A stretch of 64,000 nucleotides of DNA from Mytilus galloprovincialis. Taxonomy: Eukaryota > Mollusca > Bivalvia > Mytilida > Mytilidae. Below the pieces are notes generated by a model, which worked only from the letters and a program-made list of their open reading frames with translations, was not told where the DNA came from and ran no database searches. The stretch covers positions 3,601,001 to 3,665,000 of the forward strand of contig NC_134838.1 in assembly GCF_965363235.1 (NCBI RefSeq), written 5' to 3'. This document shows positions 33,455-45,639 of the stretch, in pieces (the first letter of the stretch is position 1; each line of letters begins with the position of its first letter). The translations under genes were made by a program, and so were the position numbers.

Positions 33455-33790
33455 AATTTTTATTCCTCGAGGGTATCACTTGACCAGAAGTCAGCACTTC
33501 TATGTTGACATGAGTTATTGATATGGTCATAATTATAATTTAACTGCTTACAAAACTTAGATTTTTGTTGAAATACTAAGGCTTTTCTACCTCAGGAATA
33601 GATTACCTTGGCTGTATTTGGCAAAACGTTTAGGAATTTTTGCTCCTCAATGCTTCTCAACTTCGTACTTTATTTGACTTTATTAACATTTTTTAGTCGA
33701 GCGTCACTGGGGAGTCTTTTGTAGACGAAACGCGTATCTGGCTCAAATAAAAAAAATCAATCCTGGTTTCTATGATGAGTTTCTTTACAA
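33455..33790 (-). repeat. Bivalve-type repeat R3 (ACGCGCGTTTCGTCTAC family)
   Basis: 'aaggcttttctacctcaggaatagattaccttggctgtatttggcaaaac', 'aatgcttctcaacttcgtac' and 'gtagacgaaacgcgtatctggc'. Related pieces: 38580-38815, 39550-39740, 42105-42260, 50930-51100, 52600-52710, 57975-58045 and 61775-61850. Confidence 0.7.
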
Positions 33791-34133
33791 GCAGCGACAA
33801 GTCAAAGTTATTTTTTTCATCGGGGAACACATCTTCTTTATATCATTGAAACAAATCATGTATACAATTGATATTATTCACATATTTCGTATTATCTTCA
33901 AGCCATATCTTCTAGATATATGTGACATCTAGCGTCGTCACTAATGATTATAATCAAAAGTTGAAAGGAAAATGTAGCAATACATATGCTACAAGGGAGA
34001 ACAAAACTAGCCTATGAATACTTGAGCAAAATAACATGAATATCATATTCTTCCAATACAGATATTCTTTGGACTTGCAGTCAGTCATTATGTCCTTTCA
34101 GTAATTATTATAACAGAAGTTAAATGAGAATAC

Positions 34134-34301
34134 CTGTGCATCCAACAGCAATAACAAGTCCTACAAGAGTTACTGCCAGAAGTACCCATGCATCCTCACT
34201 GACGAGAACCTCGAATGTTTTGTAACTTGGTCTTGCTTCTGCGAGGTTTATATCAATTTGCAAAGGCTTCATGTTCAAAGGTCCGCAATCTGTATCAGTA
34301 T
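34134..34301 (-). CDS. Class A GPCR, first coding exon: extracellular N-terminus and most of TM1
   Basis: Bounded by the acceptor TCTTTTTCAG before 34301 and by GTATTC from 34133. It ends 'VTLVGLVIAVGCT' plus one G, which completes Gly47 with the GG of the exon at 18332 and produces an unbroken TM1 with the conserved Gly-Asn. The proposed start is the Met at 34272-34270 (MKPLQIDIN...), giving a 28-residue N-terminus and 139 coding nt. 139+204+875 nt is exactly 406 codons. The frame is open 5' of this Met to the exon edge, so a longer N-terminus is possible. The intron to the next exon is 15.8 kb. Confidence 0.8.
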
Positions 34302-34314
34302 CTGAAAAAGACAA

Positions 34315-35560
34315 AAGTGAGATAACATTTAATTTTATTTTATACGCATTTATTTTAGTAAGCTACTGTCATTTTTAATCCTGGTATCTACAATGAGTTA
34401 ATTTCCACTAGAGGATCAGTTATTAGTTTAATATGAGTCACCAGAAAGTGGATTGACTCTAAGAACTGTGAAAAAACTCTCTGAAAGATACATTGTCGAA
34501 AAAATAAATCAAAGCTATTGACAGTATGATAATATAATTTTCAGAAATAAAATAAATTCTCAACAAATAACACTGATTTTCAAACATCATGATGTCAGCT
34601 AGCACATGAATGACATGTTTAATCAACGAACGCATATTAATTTTCACATGAACACTATATAACACATTAAAACATGTATCATACGAAACTCATTAGATTA
34701 TTGTGTTCTATGAATTGACAAGTTCCATTTAAGTTTTAGTCATCTGTTTTGTAATATTCATCTATTTTGTTTTAGGTCTATCGATGGAATTTTATTTTGT
34801 CTTTGTGCTGAATGACTTTTAACTTCTGAAATGAACTATATGATCTCTGGCTAGCGTTAGTTAAATATCGCCTCTATTAGTACTGTTTAACTAGCTCTTT
34901 AACTCTAATTCGGTTTATACACATTCCTGGCTAGCAATTCTAAGACTTTGATATGATTTCTGATAAAGATTAACGCACAGAAAGGCGCATCGGACGCATG
35001 CTATTTATAACGTGTTGTTTTAATTATTTAAAGATTATTTAGAAAAAAATTAAACTAATTTCTTGTGACAAATTGTTTTCAAAGTATACCATCACTTCTT
35101 TTAATTTATTGTGCTCGCATTTTTTTTAATTGATATAAAACAGCAATGGAGAATGATGCATCCTTTTTGAAATAGAGTAAATATTGTCTTGGCACAGCAA
35201 TTATTGAAAGAAATCAAATGATAAAGGAAAACGTTCATAAGCTTTTATACTGTACTATGCGGTACGGATTTTGCTCAATGATGAAGCCGTACGAAATTTA
35301 CATACTTTATTGGAGGTTCATCTCATTAGAAATCATATCCTTTTATTTTCATAACGGAGGCATCGTATAGGTATAGCTCAAATGATAAAATAAGAAAAGA
35401 TAGAAAAGTACGAGGATGACCTCAATTTGAACTTTATACATAGAGCCTTATCAAGTAAAACAGAAAAATAATGATGGTTTTAGGCTTAGAAGTAACCATC
35501 GTCGTAAATTTCCTCAAACCTCTCTTAATATTGGCTAAAGTAGACATTAGTAACAGAAGT
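34315..35560. other. No gene seen
   Basis: A+T-rich; short open frames lack any recognisable family. Upstream flank of the first GPCR coding exon. Confidence 0.4.
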
Positions 35561-37804
35561 CAATATTTTAGGCGTCTTATTCCATGTTTCAGCGTTTGTT
35601 CCGTAATGGAGCTGTTATCTAGATATACATTTCAAGTATTCCGAAGTTAACATACACATTTAAGACTGCGACCAAAAAGGCAAATTCTCTTTCGATGTAA
35701 AATAAGATTTGATCATTTGAAATCATCGTCAACTTTGAATTCAATTCCAAAAATGAAAGCCAAGATAAGTAGTCCATTCAAAGACATACTGAGATAAATT
35801 TCTTGGCATAAATTTGTTCTGTCATGAGACACATATAGACAGATATTAAAAGTCAGTTTTAAACCCTGCTATGAAAATTAAGAACAACTGATAAATAATA
35901 ATATATTAATTCACGTAGACAAGCTAGTACAGCGATTCATTATGTCATGCAATAGCAGAGATCTCATATCAATTTGATGACATATATAGACACTGTTAAA
36001 AACTACACAATATCTTCTGAAAGTGTTACTGTTTTTGAAAAAAAAAAAAACAAAATAGAAAAAATGAAACGTACCCTGTTTTATGAAAACCAATTGCACT
36101 TTTGTGATGGAACAAGAGAAAAGACAAAATATATATCTGTGTATTCTGTGTATGAATGAGATGTAGTCGTCTCATTTTTTCGGGGCTAAACCAACTCAGA
36201 TATGTTAAGTTTAGATCCAAAACTAAAACATAGCCTCAGCCTCAATCTACCATTTTCTACATAAAGAAAGCATATACCAAGTCAGAACAGTTGTTATCCA
36301 TTCGTTTTTAATGTGTTTGAGATTTTGATTTTGCTATTTGATTAAAGACTTTCCGTTTTGACTTTTCCTCGGAGCGAAGTATATTTGTGAATTTTACTTT
36401 TTAATATGATTATATATCTACATTATCACCAAGATTGAAAGTATCATGTTACAGTTATACCTTAGATTGATTATCGCATATTAGGAATCGTTAGAACTGA
36501 GAGTCTGAATACTAAATATTCCTATCGTAAAACACAAAACTGATGTTTTTTTTATTTGTTGGCATATTTTAAAAGAATGGAAACTTTTCCGATTTGATAT
36601 AATTTGTATGACAGTTTATGCACAATATGTCCATTTATTCCATCAGTTAAATCATTCACAATAAGTCTTCGTTTTGTTTGGGAAAGTTGTAATTAGAATA
36701 TATTTGTTTCAGCTGCAATCTATCTTTATTGCAAAAAAATATAATGATGCGATGATATGTGAAAAAAAGGCATCAAAATATCATCAGTTACAAAATATAT
36801 ATATTTTTAATTGTGATATCAAAATAATTTATAATTATTCAGAGACTAGCGATGTCAACTTTACTTGGTAATTTTTAGTTGCGTATTTCATTTGGGTTAT
36901 TTGATTAGGAAACATGTTTTTATAATTTGCATTAATCTTGATTAGATTCAATACCAGTTTAAAATAAACATTGCATAACATCTCTATTAATGTTTGCCAC
37001 AGACGGTAAACGTTTTGTTCGGTGATAAAGCTGTTATATAAATATACATTTCAAGTATACAATATATACGAGTGTGATGGGTGAAACATTTGTTATATAT
37101 ATTAGTCGATATTAATTGAGATTCAATTCCAAAAACATAGGTTGAGACAAGGTTTCTAAATTCATACCGAATGATGCCAAGTTATCTGGCATAAGTAACG
37201 TTGTAAATAATTTTACCGAAATTAAATATTTTGCGAGATCAGAGAGTACTAGTAAATGTATGCGACCTTAATGTCATTCAATCTGTCATTAAATAGAACT
37301 TTCATTATTATAATGTATTTTTTTTTGTATCCATTGTTTTGATAAATTACCAAAGAAGTGGAGAAATACATTAAAGTTTTATTATAAACCAGACCCTAGA
37401 GCATGGACATGACGTGACCATAAAATTTAGAACGACCTAAAGTATAATTGGTTACTTTATGATCCTACCGAACTTGATCGATGAATTCCCTCTCAATTTG
37501 GAAGAAAGAGAGTAATATGATTAACCTAAGTCACGTAGTACTTACGTACTTTCTCTGAAAACCTTAAGTCTTCATAAAAATGACTAGTTAGCGTTTTTAT
37601 GGACGCTTTTTTTTTTCCAAAGTTCAGATGATTTGTCAGTGTTTAGTATGTAAGTCAAATAAATTGACTTTCACTTGTTGATTCCCGTCGTTGTCGGAGG
37701 ACATAACAAAATTATCGTTTTTCAATAAAAAGTTGGCACTCTTGAGGTTGTATAAAATAGTTTATAGTTTTTTCCTTCCCTCGATTAAATACTATATGAA
37801 AATA

Positions 37805-38035
37805 AGAAGATGTGGCATGACTGCCAAAAAAGAAAACTCACTCGGAACCAGAGAACAATAACATAGAAGTTAACAAATATACGGCCTTCAATAATGAACA
37901 AAAGCCATGTCGCATAGTAAGCCATAAAAGGAACCGAATAGAAAAATGTAAAACATGATTAAAACAATAACAAAAAAAAAAACGAAAAAATAAATATAAT
38001 ATAAAGCATAAAACGATAACAAGTGAATTACAGGC
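37805..38035 (+). repeat. Mussel-type interspersed element (GATGTGGTATG family), decayed
   Basis: 'aagaagatgtggcatgactgcca', 'acggccttcaataatgaacaaaagcc' and 'gccataaaaggaacc' align in order with 9712-10095. Confidence 0.65.
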
Positions 38036-38579
38036 GATTGTTTATTTCAATTAATTTTCCAAGTAAGATTAAAAAATGGAGACGTTCAAAGGTCGGACAC
38101 TAATGCGTGTAAATGCAAGATACATTGTGATTATACACAAGTGCGTAGAGGTTATTGTAGTCTAAATTCCTTTTAAATTGCACGATTGCTATTTCATGCA
38201 TTTTTTTTTTAAGTTTCTAAATGTTAATTAGTTTGTCAAATAAGCGTTGCGTATGAAGATCAGATGAATTTACGTTTATTTGTTTGTAAAAGTCGTTAAT
38301 GGAAATTCAAGTATAGTTGTCTACAGATGCAGAAGGAAGTAATCAGATTTGAAGTTGTATTTAATGTTTTCATATCGTTACCGAGTTACGTCAATCAAGC
38401 AAATACATAACAAATTGAAAACATCGTCAGGCAATCATCACATAGGTTCAAATTTAATATTAAAAAAAAGAAACATCTGCATTTCTCATTTTGATAATTT
38501 CTTACAATTATTAAGTTGTTTTGTGCTCAATAATTCTTTTTTTATCTTCGTCGACCTCAGAAATACTATGCTATGTTAA

Positions 38580-38815
38580 TAGTTATCAAAGGTACCAGGA
38601 TTATAATTTAGTACGCCAGACGCGCGTTTCTGTCTACATCAGATTCATCAGTGACGCTCATATCAAAATATTTATAAAGCCAAACAAGAACAAAGTTGAA
38701 GAGCATTGAGGATCCAAAATTCCAAAAAGTGTTGCCAAATACGGCTAAGGTAATCTATGCCTGGGATAAGAAAATCCTTAGTTTTTCGTAAAATTCAAAG
38801 TTTTGTAAACAGGAA
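38580..38815 (+). repeat. Repeat R3 copy
   Basis: 'caaaggtaccaggattataatttagtacgccagacgcgcgtttctgtctacatcagattcatcagtgacgctcatatcaaaatatttataaagcc', then 'taaggtaatctatgcctgggat'. Inverse of 33455-33790. Confidence 0.7.
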
Positions 38816-38934
38816 ATTTATAAAAATGACCACATTATTGATATTCATGTCATGTTAGGTCTTGATATAAAAAATAACGGTAATTTAAAATTGATGTACT
38901 TTTTCATAAATTAAATAAAAACATGTACAACAGG

Positions 38935-39495
38935 GACGAAAGATAGCAGAGGGAGAGTCAAAATCATAGAAAATAAACGGACAAAGTTATGGCTACAAAT
39001 AAAAAGACAAAGGTGATCTCAGGTGCTCCGGTAGGGTAAGCAGATTCTGTTCCTCATGTGGCACCCGTCGTGTTGCTTATGTTATTACAAATCCGGTAAA
39101 TTGTCTAATTCGGTAGGTCACATTCGTGAAAAGGGAATGGTATTGTAGTACCGACATAAGGAACATATCCGATATCATCTGTGAAACGGTTATTCCATAA
39201 CGGTCAAGCAACTCGTGATGGCGGCCGTAAAATTTACGAAGGGATGATTTCAACTTCACCATTTGGAACTCTTGGTTTAATAGCTTCCTTGTGAGTATCA
39301 ATCCTCTATCAAGGAAATCATGATAGGAAATACAAGCCCGGGAATATCGTATCAATTGGGAGATATATAATTCGTATGCAGGCGCTGCTGGAATGTTGCT
39401 ACATAGAAATGGAAAATTCACAATCGGGAAGCTGAAATCATCTCTTTTGTCGTAATTTTTTTTTTCAACCGACGCTCATTGTCAATTTCTAGAGT
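38935..39495 (-). mobile_element. YIDD reverse-transcriptase element, 5'-truncated copy
   Basis: On the minus strand, 39421-39077 encodes the RT C-terminal part (FPFLCSNIPAAPAYELYISQ, then LIRYSRACISYHDFLDRG, LDRYGITVSQMISDMF). The common 3' tail follows (to 38935) with the 'ggtgatctcaggtgctcc' and 'gtggcacccgtcgtgttgc' phrases. The catalytic YIDD part is missing. It lies head-to-head with the copy at 39840. Confidence 0.75.
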
Positions 39496-39549
39496 AATAT
39501 GTGTCTGTTATTTATAAAAAATAAAATCATTATTGATACCAATATTGAA

Positions 39550-39740
39550 ATTTTTGTGTTTACACCAGACGCGCGTTTTGTCTACAAAAGACTCAAGAAC
39601 GCTTAAATAAAGGGTTAAAAAAGCCAAATAAAGAACGAAGTCATAGAGCATTGATGACCATGAATTAGTACAAGTTTTACCAAATACAACTTAAGTAATA
39701 TATTCCTGAGGTAGGAAAGCCTAAGTATTTCAATATTATA
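39550..39740 (+). repeat. Repeat R3 copy
   Basis: 'caccagacgcgcgttttgtctacaaaagactcaagaacgctta', 'aagccaaataaagaacgaagtc', 'aagtaatatattcctgaggtagg'. It separates the two divergent RT copies. Confidence 0.65.
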
Positions 39741-39839
39741 AAGTCCAATGACTGCAATGCTTATCATGCCCCAGATGCATTAGATCACGGAAATCACTAG
39801 ACCCAATTAATTAGAACAGACCTTAAAAGAAAATGGTTA

Positions 39840-40800
39840 CGGAAAGTGAAACTTCAAATTGGAACAAACTGTGCCCCTCTTCTTGCCGACTTGTTTCTTT
39901 ATTATTATGAGGCTGACTTCATGCAGGAACTTCATAGGAAGAAAGACAAGAAGTTAGCAATATCCTTTAACTCTACTTTTCGCTATATAGATGATGTTCT
40001 TTCTCTAAATAATTCAAAATTTGGTGACTATGTGGAACGCATCTATTCCATCGAACTAGAGATAAAGGATACTACAGATACAGTTAAATCAGCCTCATAT
40101 CTTGACTTACATCTAGAAATTGACAATGAGGGTAGGTTGAAAACAAAACTTTACGACAAAAGAGATGATTTCAGCTTTCCAATTGTGAACTTTCCATTTC
40201 TAAGTAGCAACTTTCCAGCAGCACCTGCATACGAATTATATATCTCCCAAATGATACGATATTCCCGTGCTTGCATTTCCTATCATGATTTTCTTGATAG
40301 AGGGTTGCTGCTCACAAGGAAGCTATTAAACCAAGAGTTCCAAATGGTGAAGTTGATATCATCCCTTCGTAAATTTTACAGACGCCATCACGAGTTGGTT
40401 GACCGTTATGGAATAACCGTTTCGCAAATGATATCGAATATGTTCCTTACGTCGTAACTACAATTCCCTTCCCTTTCATGAATGTGACCTACCGAATTAG
40501 ACTATTTACCGGATTTGTAATCACATAAGCAACACGACGGGTGCCACATGTAGAGCAGGATCTACTTACCCTACCGGAGCACCTGAAATCACCCCTAGTT
40601 TTTGGTGGGGTTCGTGTTGTTTATTCTTTAGTTTTCTATGTTGTGTCATGTGTAATATTGTTTGTCTGTTTGTCTTTTTCATTTTTAGCCATGGTGATGT
40701 CAGTTTATTTTAGTTTTCTGAGTTTGAATGTCCCTTTGGTATCTTTCGTCAATCTTTTAATGATCCTACTGAATTTGATTGATTAACCCTTTTCAGTAGT
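39840..40800 (+). mobile_element. Reverse-transcriptase fragment with YIDD active site, plus 3' tail (Penelope-like candidate)
   Basis: An open frame at 39846-40457 starts 'KLQIGTNCAPLLADLFLYYYEADF', has FRYIDD with catalytic Asp codons at 39990-39995, then SASYLDLHLEID, KLYDKRDDFSFPIVNFPF and AAPAYELYISQMIRYSRACISY. It stops at TAA after 'MISNMFLTS'. This is palm and thumb only: fingers, any endonuclease and the 5' part are missing, and no ATG starts the frame. A ~330-bp tail shared by all copies follows. 'GTNCAPL...YIDD...YDKRDDF' is widespread in invertebrate RTs that I believe to be Penelope-like. The family is inference; RT identity is firm. Non-functional as it stands. Confidence 0.78.
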
Positions 40801-43800
40801 TTGTCGGAAAGCGAGTAACATGAAAAACATAAGGCTTGAAATTCTGAAACCAAAACGATTGTTTTCTTAATACGGAAATTAGTTTGAAAAGACGATTACG
40901 TTTCTTAATTGAATTTGTTTTGTTTCCAAAATGTGGTTGCTTTGTCAAATATGCATATGGCATGTAGATCAAATATGATCACAGTTGACTGACATTGTTC
41001 TACGATGACAAAAATGGCTCTTTTTTGGTAATATCAAAAATTCAAATCCTTTGACTAAATACTTTACATATGTTCTATGTGATGTTTAGCTTTTAATTCG
41101 TCCGAGAATAACAACCTCATTATTTTTACTGGGTCATTTAGGAAATTGCACTCACAGTCATTATGTTTGTGTTAAGTTTTGTCAGAAATCAAACTTGATT
41201 TCAATGTCAGAAAAATAAAATAATGCCTCAAGTCTAAAGAAATTGTAGAATGTTGCGTTTCAATGAGCGACCCAAGAGGAAAGTATGACAAAACAATCGT
41301 TTAATTTAACCTTTTAGATTGGTATCAATTGCATTCAAATATTGAAATAAAAAAAAGTCGGTCACTAATGCTATATATGCTTGATTATTAACCAAGGAAT
41401 CGGAAAAGTTTCTGTTATTGGACTTTTCACTATTTATTTTCAGACTTCGTTTATAGTTACAAGAGTTCTCGTAGTTTTAGACACCGATAATCAAAGTACG
41501 TTTGCTACTATGTAATTATTAAACCGTTTATCACAAAAACAGCGTTACAATGTATTAAAAATACTTTCAAGATAGTTTGATTGTTATGTTATCTAGTAAT
41601 GAATGACATTTTGAAAAGAGAAGTTACTGATGATAAACTTTCTTGTTTTTCATGAAATTTTTAGTAAACAAATCAAAATGATTTGCACATAATTACATGA
41701 CCTCTGTAGTTTCCTATGGTTTAAAGTCACATGACTGAAAACAGCTGACGGAAGTTGAAATATGACACAACAAAAACTTGAACCTTATAATGATTAAGAA
41801 TTGGTGGCACGAGTACTTTTAAATTTGCAAGGAAAACGAGATATTTTAAAAATATAATATTCATATCAATCGGATATAAAAAATGTTTTACAATGATTAT
41901 ACTAAAGTACAAAGCGTAATTCTAAGTTAATAATTCCGTTTATCATGCACGATTACAAGTTGTTTTTGCTTTACTTTGTTGATTAATGTCGTGCATGGAA
42001 ATTCTTATGAAGAGTTATCTAGAATTTCAATGCAGAAGGAAGTATCTTAGCTTGATAATATTTAGTCGTCTTATATATGTACGGATTATAAACTCATCAT
42101 AGATACCTGGCTTTAACTTTTGTACGTCAGACGCGCATTACGTCTTCAAAAGACTCATTGGTATTGCCAGAATTGAAGAGTTTTAAACAGGCCGAATAAA
42201 GTACGAAGTTGAAGAGTAATGAGAACCAGAACTTTCGAATGGTGTCGCCAAATGCATAAATCACGCAAATACATGACAAATTATAACACAAAAGCGTTTA
42301 AAAACGAAACATATGTTCATCGCTTTTCATTTTTCCATTGAGAGGATTGGACTTTTAATATACCTTATATCATCGCCTCTTTTTTAAATGATTCATTTAA
42401 ACTGATTTATTTCATTCTTTCGATTTGGATATATCACAACTATGTAATCGACTATCAATTTTGAAGAGAAAAACGGCAGAGGAAACAAGAATGTGTCCAT
42501 AGTGCACGGATGCCCCACTCGCACTATCATTTTCTATGTTAAGTGGACCGTTAAATTGTGATCAAAACTCTAATTAAGCATTAGAATTAGAGAGATCATA
42601 CCATGTGTATTAAGTTTCAAAGTGATTGAACTTCAATTTCATCATCAAAAACTTTAACCTGAAGAGGGACAGACGGGCGAATAATCGAACGTACGCACGG
42701 ACGAACATATGGACGAACGAACGAACGGATGCACAGACCAGCAAACATAATGCTCATAAATGGGACATAAAACAAGAAAGATAACCCTTTGTTAAACTAT
42801 TGTTTCCATTGTATTAATTACGATGCTAGGTCTCATACATGTCTCCAAAATATCTACATGAAAATCTTTTCTTATCGGCTAACGTTAATGTTTGTTTCAG
42901 AAGAAAATATAATAAATGTTTTGTTCAGTGATAAAACTGTTATCTAAATTTACAAGATATAAGACTGCGATAGACCAAACAAGTTTTCTATATACTCCGA
43001 TGTTTTGTCAAATAAATATATGATATGAAATCCCTGCAAATTTGGAAATCAATTCTTAAATACAAGTTTCTGATCTCATATCAAATGGTATTCAGTTATC
43101 TAGTTAAAACTATTTCTAAATATCATACTATAATTTTTCGTTGATTCAGGAGAAAACAAAATGTAGGCTTCAGAGATTTAATTCGGTCTGCTATCAAATG
43201 GAGCTTCATCTAATATTATTGTATATTTCTTTGTAAGTTGGTAAAGTACCCATGAAGTGGTCAATGACATACATTTTGATCATGTCCCAGTGCCGCCTAG
43301 AATACTGCAATGATGTGACCAAATCATTTAGAACAAAACTAATGTAGAAATTGTAACGAAAAGTGATACTTGGTACTTAATGAGCCTATCTTATTTGATT
43401 GATGAATTCGTTTAAGTTTGCCAGATAGCAAGAAACTTGATAGTTTTGTAGTACTGACAAGAAAATTAATTTTTTTTTCTAAATGCAGAAACAATTTTTA
43501 AAGTGACGAGTAAGCTCCTTATTGATTCTTTGTTTCTAAAGTTCAGATGGTTTGTAAAATTAACGTCTTAATATGAAGCTCAATTACATTCGCTTTCATT
43601 TGCTCATTACTGTCGTTGACAGAGAACGTAACAAAATTATCACATGTTCAACGCTGCAAACAGTTGGCTATTCTGTGGTTGTAATACGTAGTTTTGTTAA
43701 AATCCTTGATTAAATACTATAATGTTTTGTATTTATTATTCGTATTTGACCTTTTGACAATTTGCCCATTTAAGTTAATATTTTGTAAATAATTTTTGTA

Positions 43801-43885
43801 ATTTTGCAAGTTTGCAAGACTTTAATGTCAAAAAATGCACTTTTGAAATAATGTCTAATATACAAGCAATTGTAAACTGTTATAA
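40801..43885. other. No gene; duplicated intron/intergenic blocks
   Basis: Belongs to the diverged duplication series. An R3 fragment lies at 42105-42260. A GACGAACG-type simple repeat follows 'gaagagggacagacggg' at 42662-42730. No coding frame supported. Confidence 0.45.
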
Positions 43886-44470
43886 AATTGAGAATGGAAA
43901 TGGGGAATGTGTCAAAGAGACAACAACCCGACCAAATAAAAAACAACGGCAGAGGGTCACCTACAGGTCTTCAATGTAGCGAGAAATTCCCGCACCCGGA
44001 GGCGTCCTTCAGCTGGCCCCTAAACAAATATATACTAGTCCAGTGATAATGAACGCCATACTAATTTCCAAATTGTACACAAGAAACTAAAATTAAAATA
44101 ATACAAGACTAACAAAGGCCAGAGGCTCCTGACTTGGGACAGGCGCAAAAATGTGGCGGGGTTAACGTGTTTGTGAGATCTCAACCCTCCCCTCCCCCTA
44201 TACCTCTAACCAATGTAGAAAAGTAAACGCATAACAATACGCACATTAAAATTCAGTTCAAGAGAAGTCCGAGTCTGATGTCAGAAGATGTAACCAAAGA
44301 AAATAAACAAAATGACAATAATACATAAATAACAACAGACTACTAGCAGTTAACTGACATGCCAGCTCCAGACTTCAATTAAACTGACTGAAAGATTATG
44401 ATTTCATCATATGAACATCAGGCACAATCCTTCCCGTTAGGGGTTTAGTATCATACCATCATAATGTTAT
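43886..44470 (+). repeat. Dispersed repeat R2, uninterrupted copy
   Basis: 'gagaatggaaatggggaatgtgtcaaagagacaacaacccgacc', 'cttcaatgtagcgagaaattcccgcacccgg', 'cctgacttgggacaggcgcaaaaatgtggcggggttaac', then 'gactgaaagattatgatttcatcatatg'. It serves as the empty site for the insertion in the copy at 14985-15600. Confidence 0.75.
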
Positions 44471-45358
44471 GTTCATTTTGGCGACCGAAGATGGAAAAAT
44501 AACAAAAACAATCAGTTAATTTGCAATTTCTTTCATTCCAACGATTTTTTGGGTATATTATCTGTATTAATAATGCATAGAATCATCAGTGTAGCAACTT
44601 GTGTTTAGCTGTCTTGATTTCAATGAAGTGTTGTTATTTAAGCAAATTTCATGAAAATGACAACTTATATTCATCATGCTAATTGGGTTTGTAATCAAGA
44701 AAGTATTGTGTGCTGGTTTGAATCATACAAGCCATTCTGTTCGAGATTACATCCAGCATGTCATTAATGTAGCGTTCATAATAGGTTCTAGTTTATTTTT
44801 ATTTGGTACAATAAACTCCAATGAAGTGCACAATTACATGACATTGTACACAAACACACACAAGAACATGCATAACGGAGAAAAGATGAAAAAATAATAT
44901 AACAGTCGAAACAACATGCAAACCACAGAAATACAACGAATATTTTCCATTATTGTCAAACACCACAGCATTTCAAAAATAGTGACACTCTTACGTAACT
45001 AACATTCAATCTCGAGCTTTATACATTTTTTTTCACAATATTCGCCCGAGCAAGACTGGCCGACTTGGAGTCGGAATAATGTGTCCGGGTAAGGTAACCT
45101 GTGAACTGTTACCTTATGAACTATAAAAAGATGTGGTATTATTGCCAATTAACAACTATAGGTCACCGTACAGTCGTTAAAATCCGGACCAGCGTGTTGG
45201 TCTAGGACAAAGCAGGGTTATTAAGTATATTACATCAACATGTTCTCATCCTGAATATGTATACTATTTCTGCCGCTGGACGTTAAGCAACAAACCATCC
45301 TAATGATAATCTTAGGTTCACTATAAATGTAAACATTTTACAAAATTCTTAATACTTG
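44471..45358. other. No gene; two short repeat fragments
   Basis: A GATGTGGTAT-family fragment lies at 45125-45190 and a 'gccgctggacgttaagcaacaaaccatcc' fragment at 45270-45300 (also at 57833-57865). Otherwise featureless. Confidence 0.45.
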
Positions 45359-45362
45359 TTAA

Positions 45363-45635
45363 GGTGGTACCCAACACTTTAACTAAAATTAATTTGGCTC
45401 GTTTAATTTTCATAAAATTTTGTCAAAGTATTTACTTTGACCCTTTAACAAAAATATAAAAATTTCAAAAACTTTGAACCAACCGTTTTGTCAGAAAAAT
45501 TACACTGGTTATATAGCAGTTTGACAAACACCAATTTTGATCATTGAGAAGCTTAATATTCCTTTTACAACACAACGTAATTAAAACGTTAAGCCGACTT
45601 TACAGAGTTATCTCCCTGTAGTGTTAGGTACCACC
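45363..45635. mobile_element. MITE with TTAA target duplication
   Basis: TTAA (45359-45362), then GGTGGTACCCAACACT on the left; AGTGTTAGGTACCACC, then TTAA (45636-45639) on the right. The TIRs are inverse over 16 bp with one difference. TTAA duplication points to a piggyBac- or Kolobok-type source. 273 bp, non-coding. Confidence 0.85.
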
Positions 45636-45639
45636 TTAA

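Noticed and set aside
41727..41912. Minus-strand 61-aa open frame with hydrophobic stretches
   Set aside because: No start context, no family resemblance, and it lies in a diverged duplication block.
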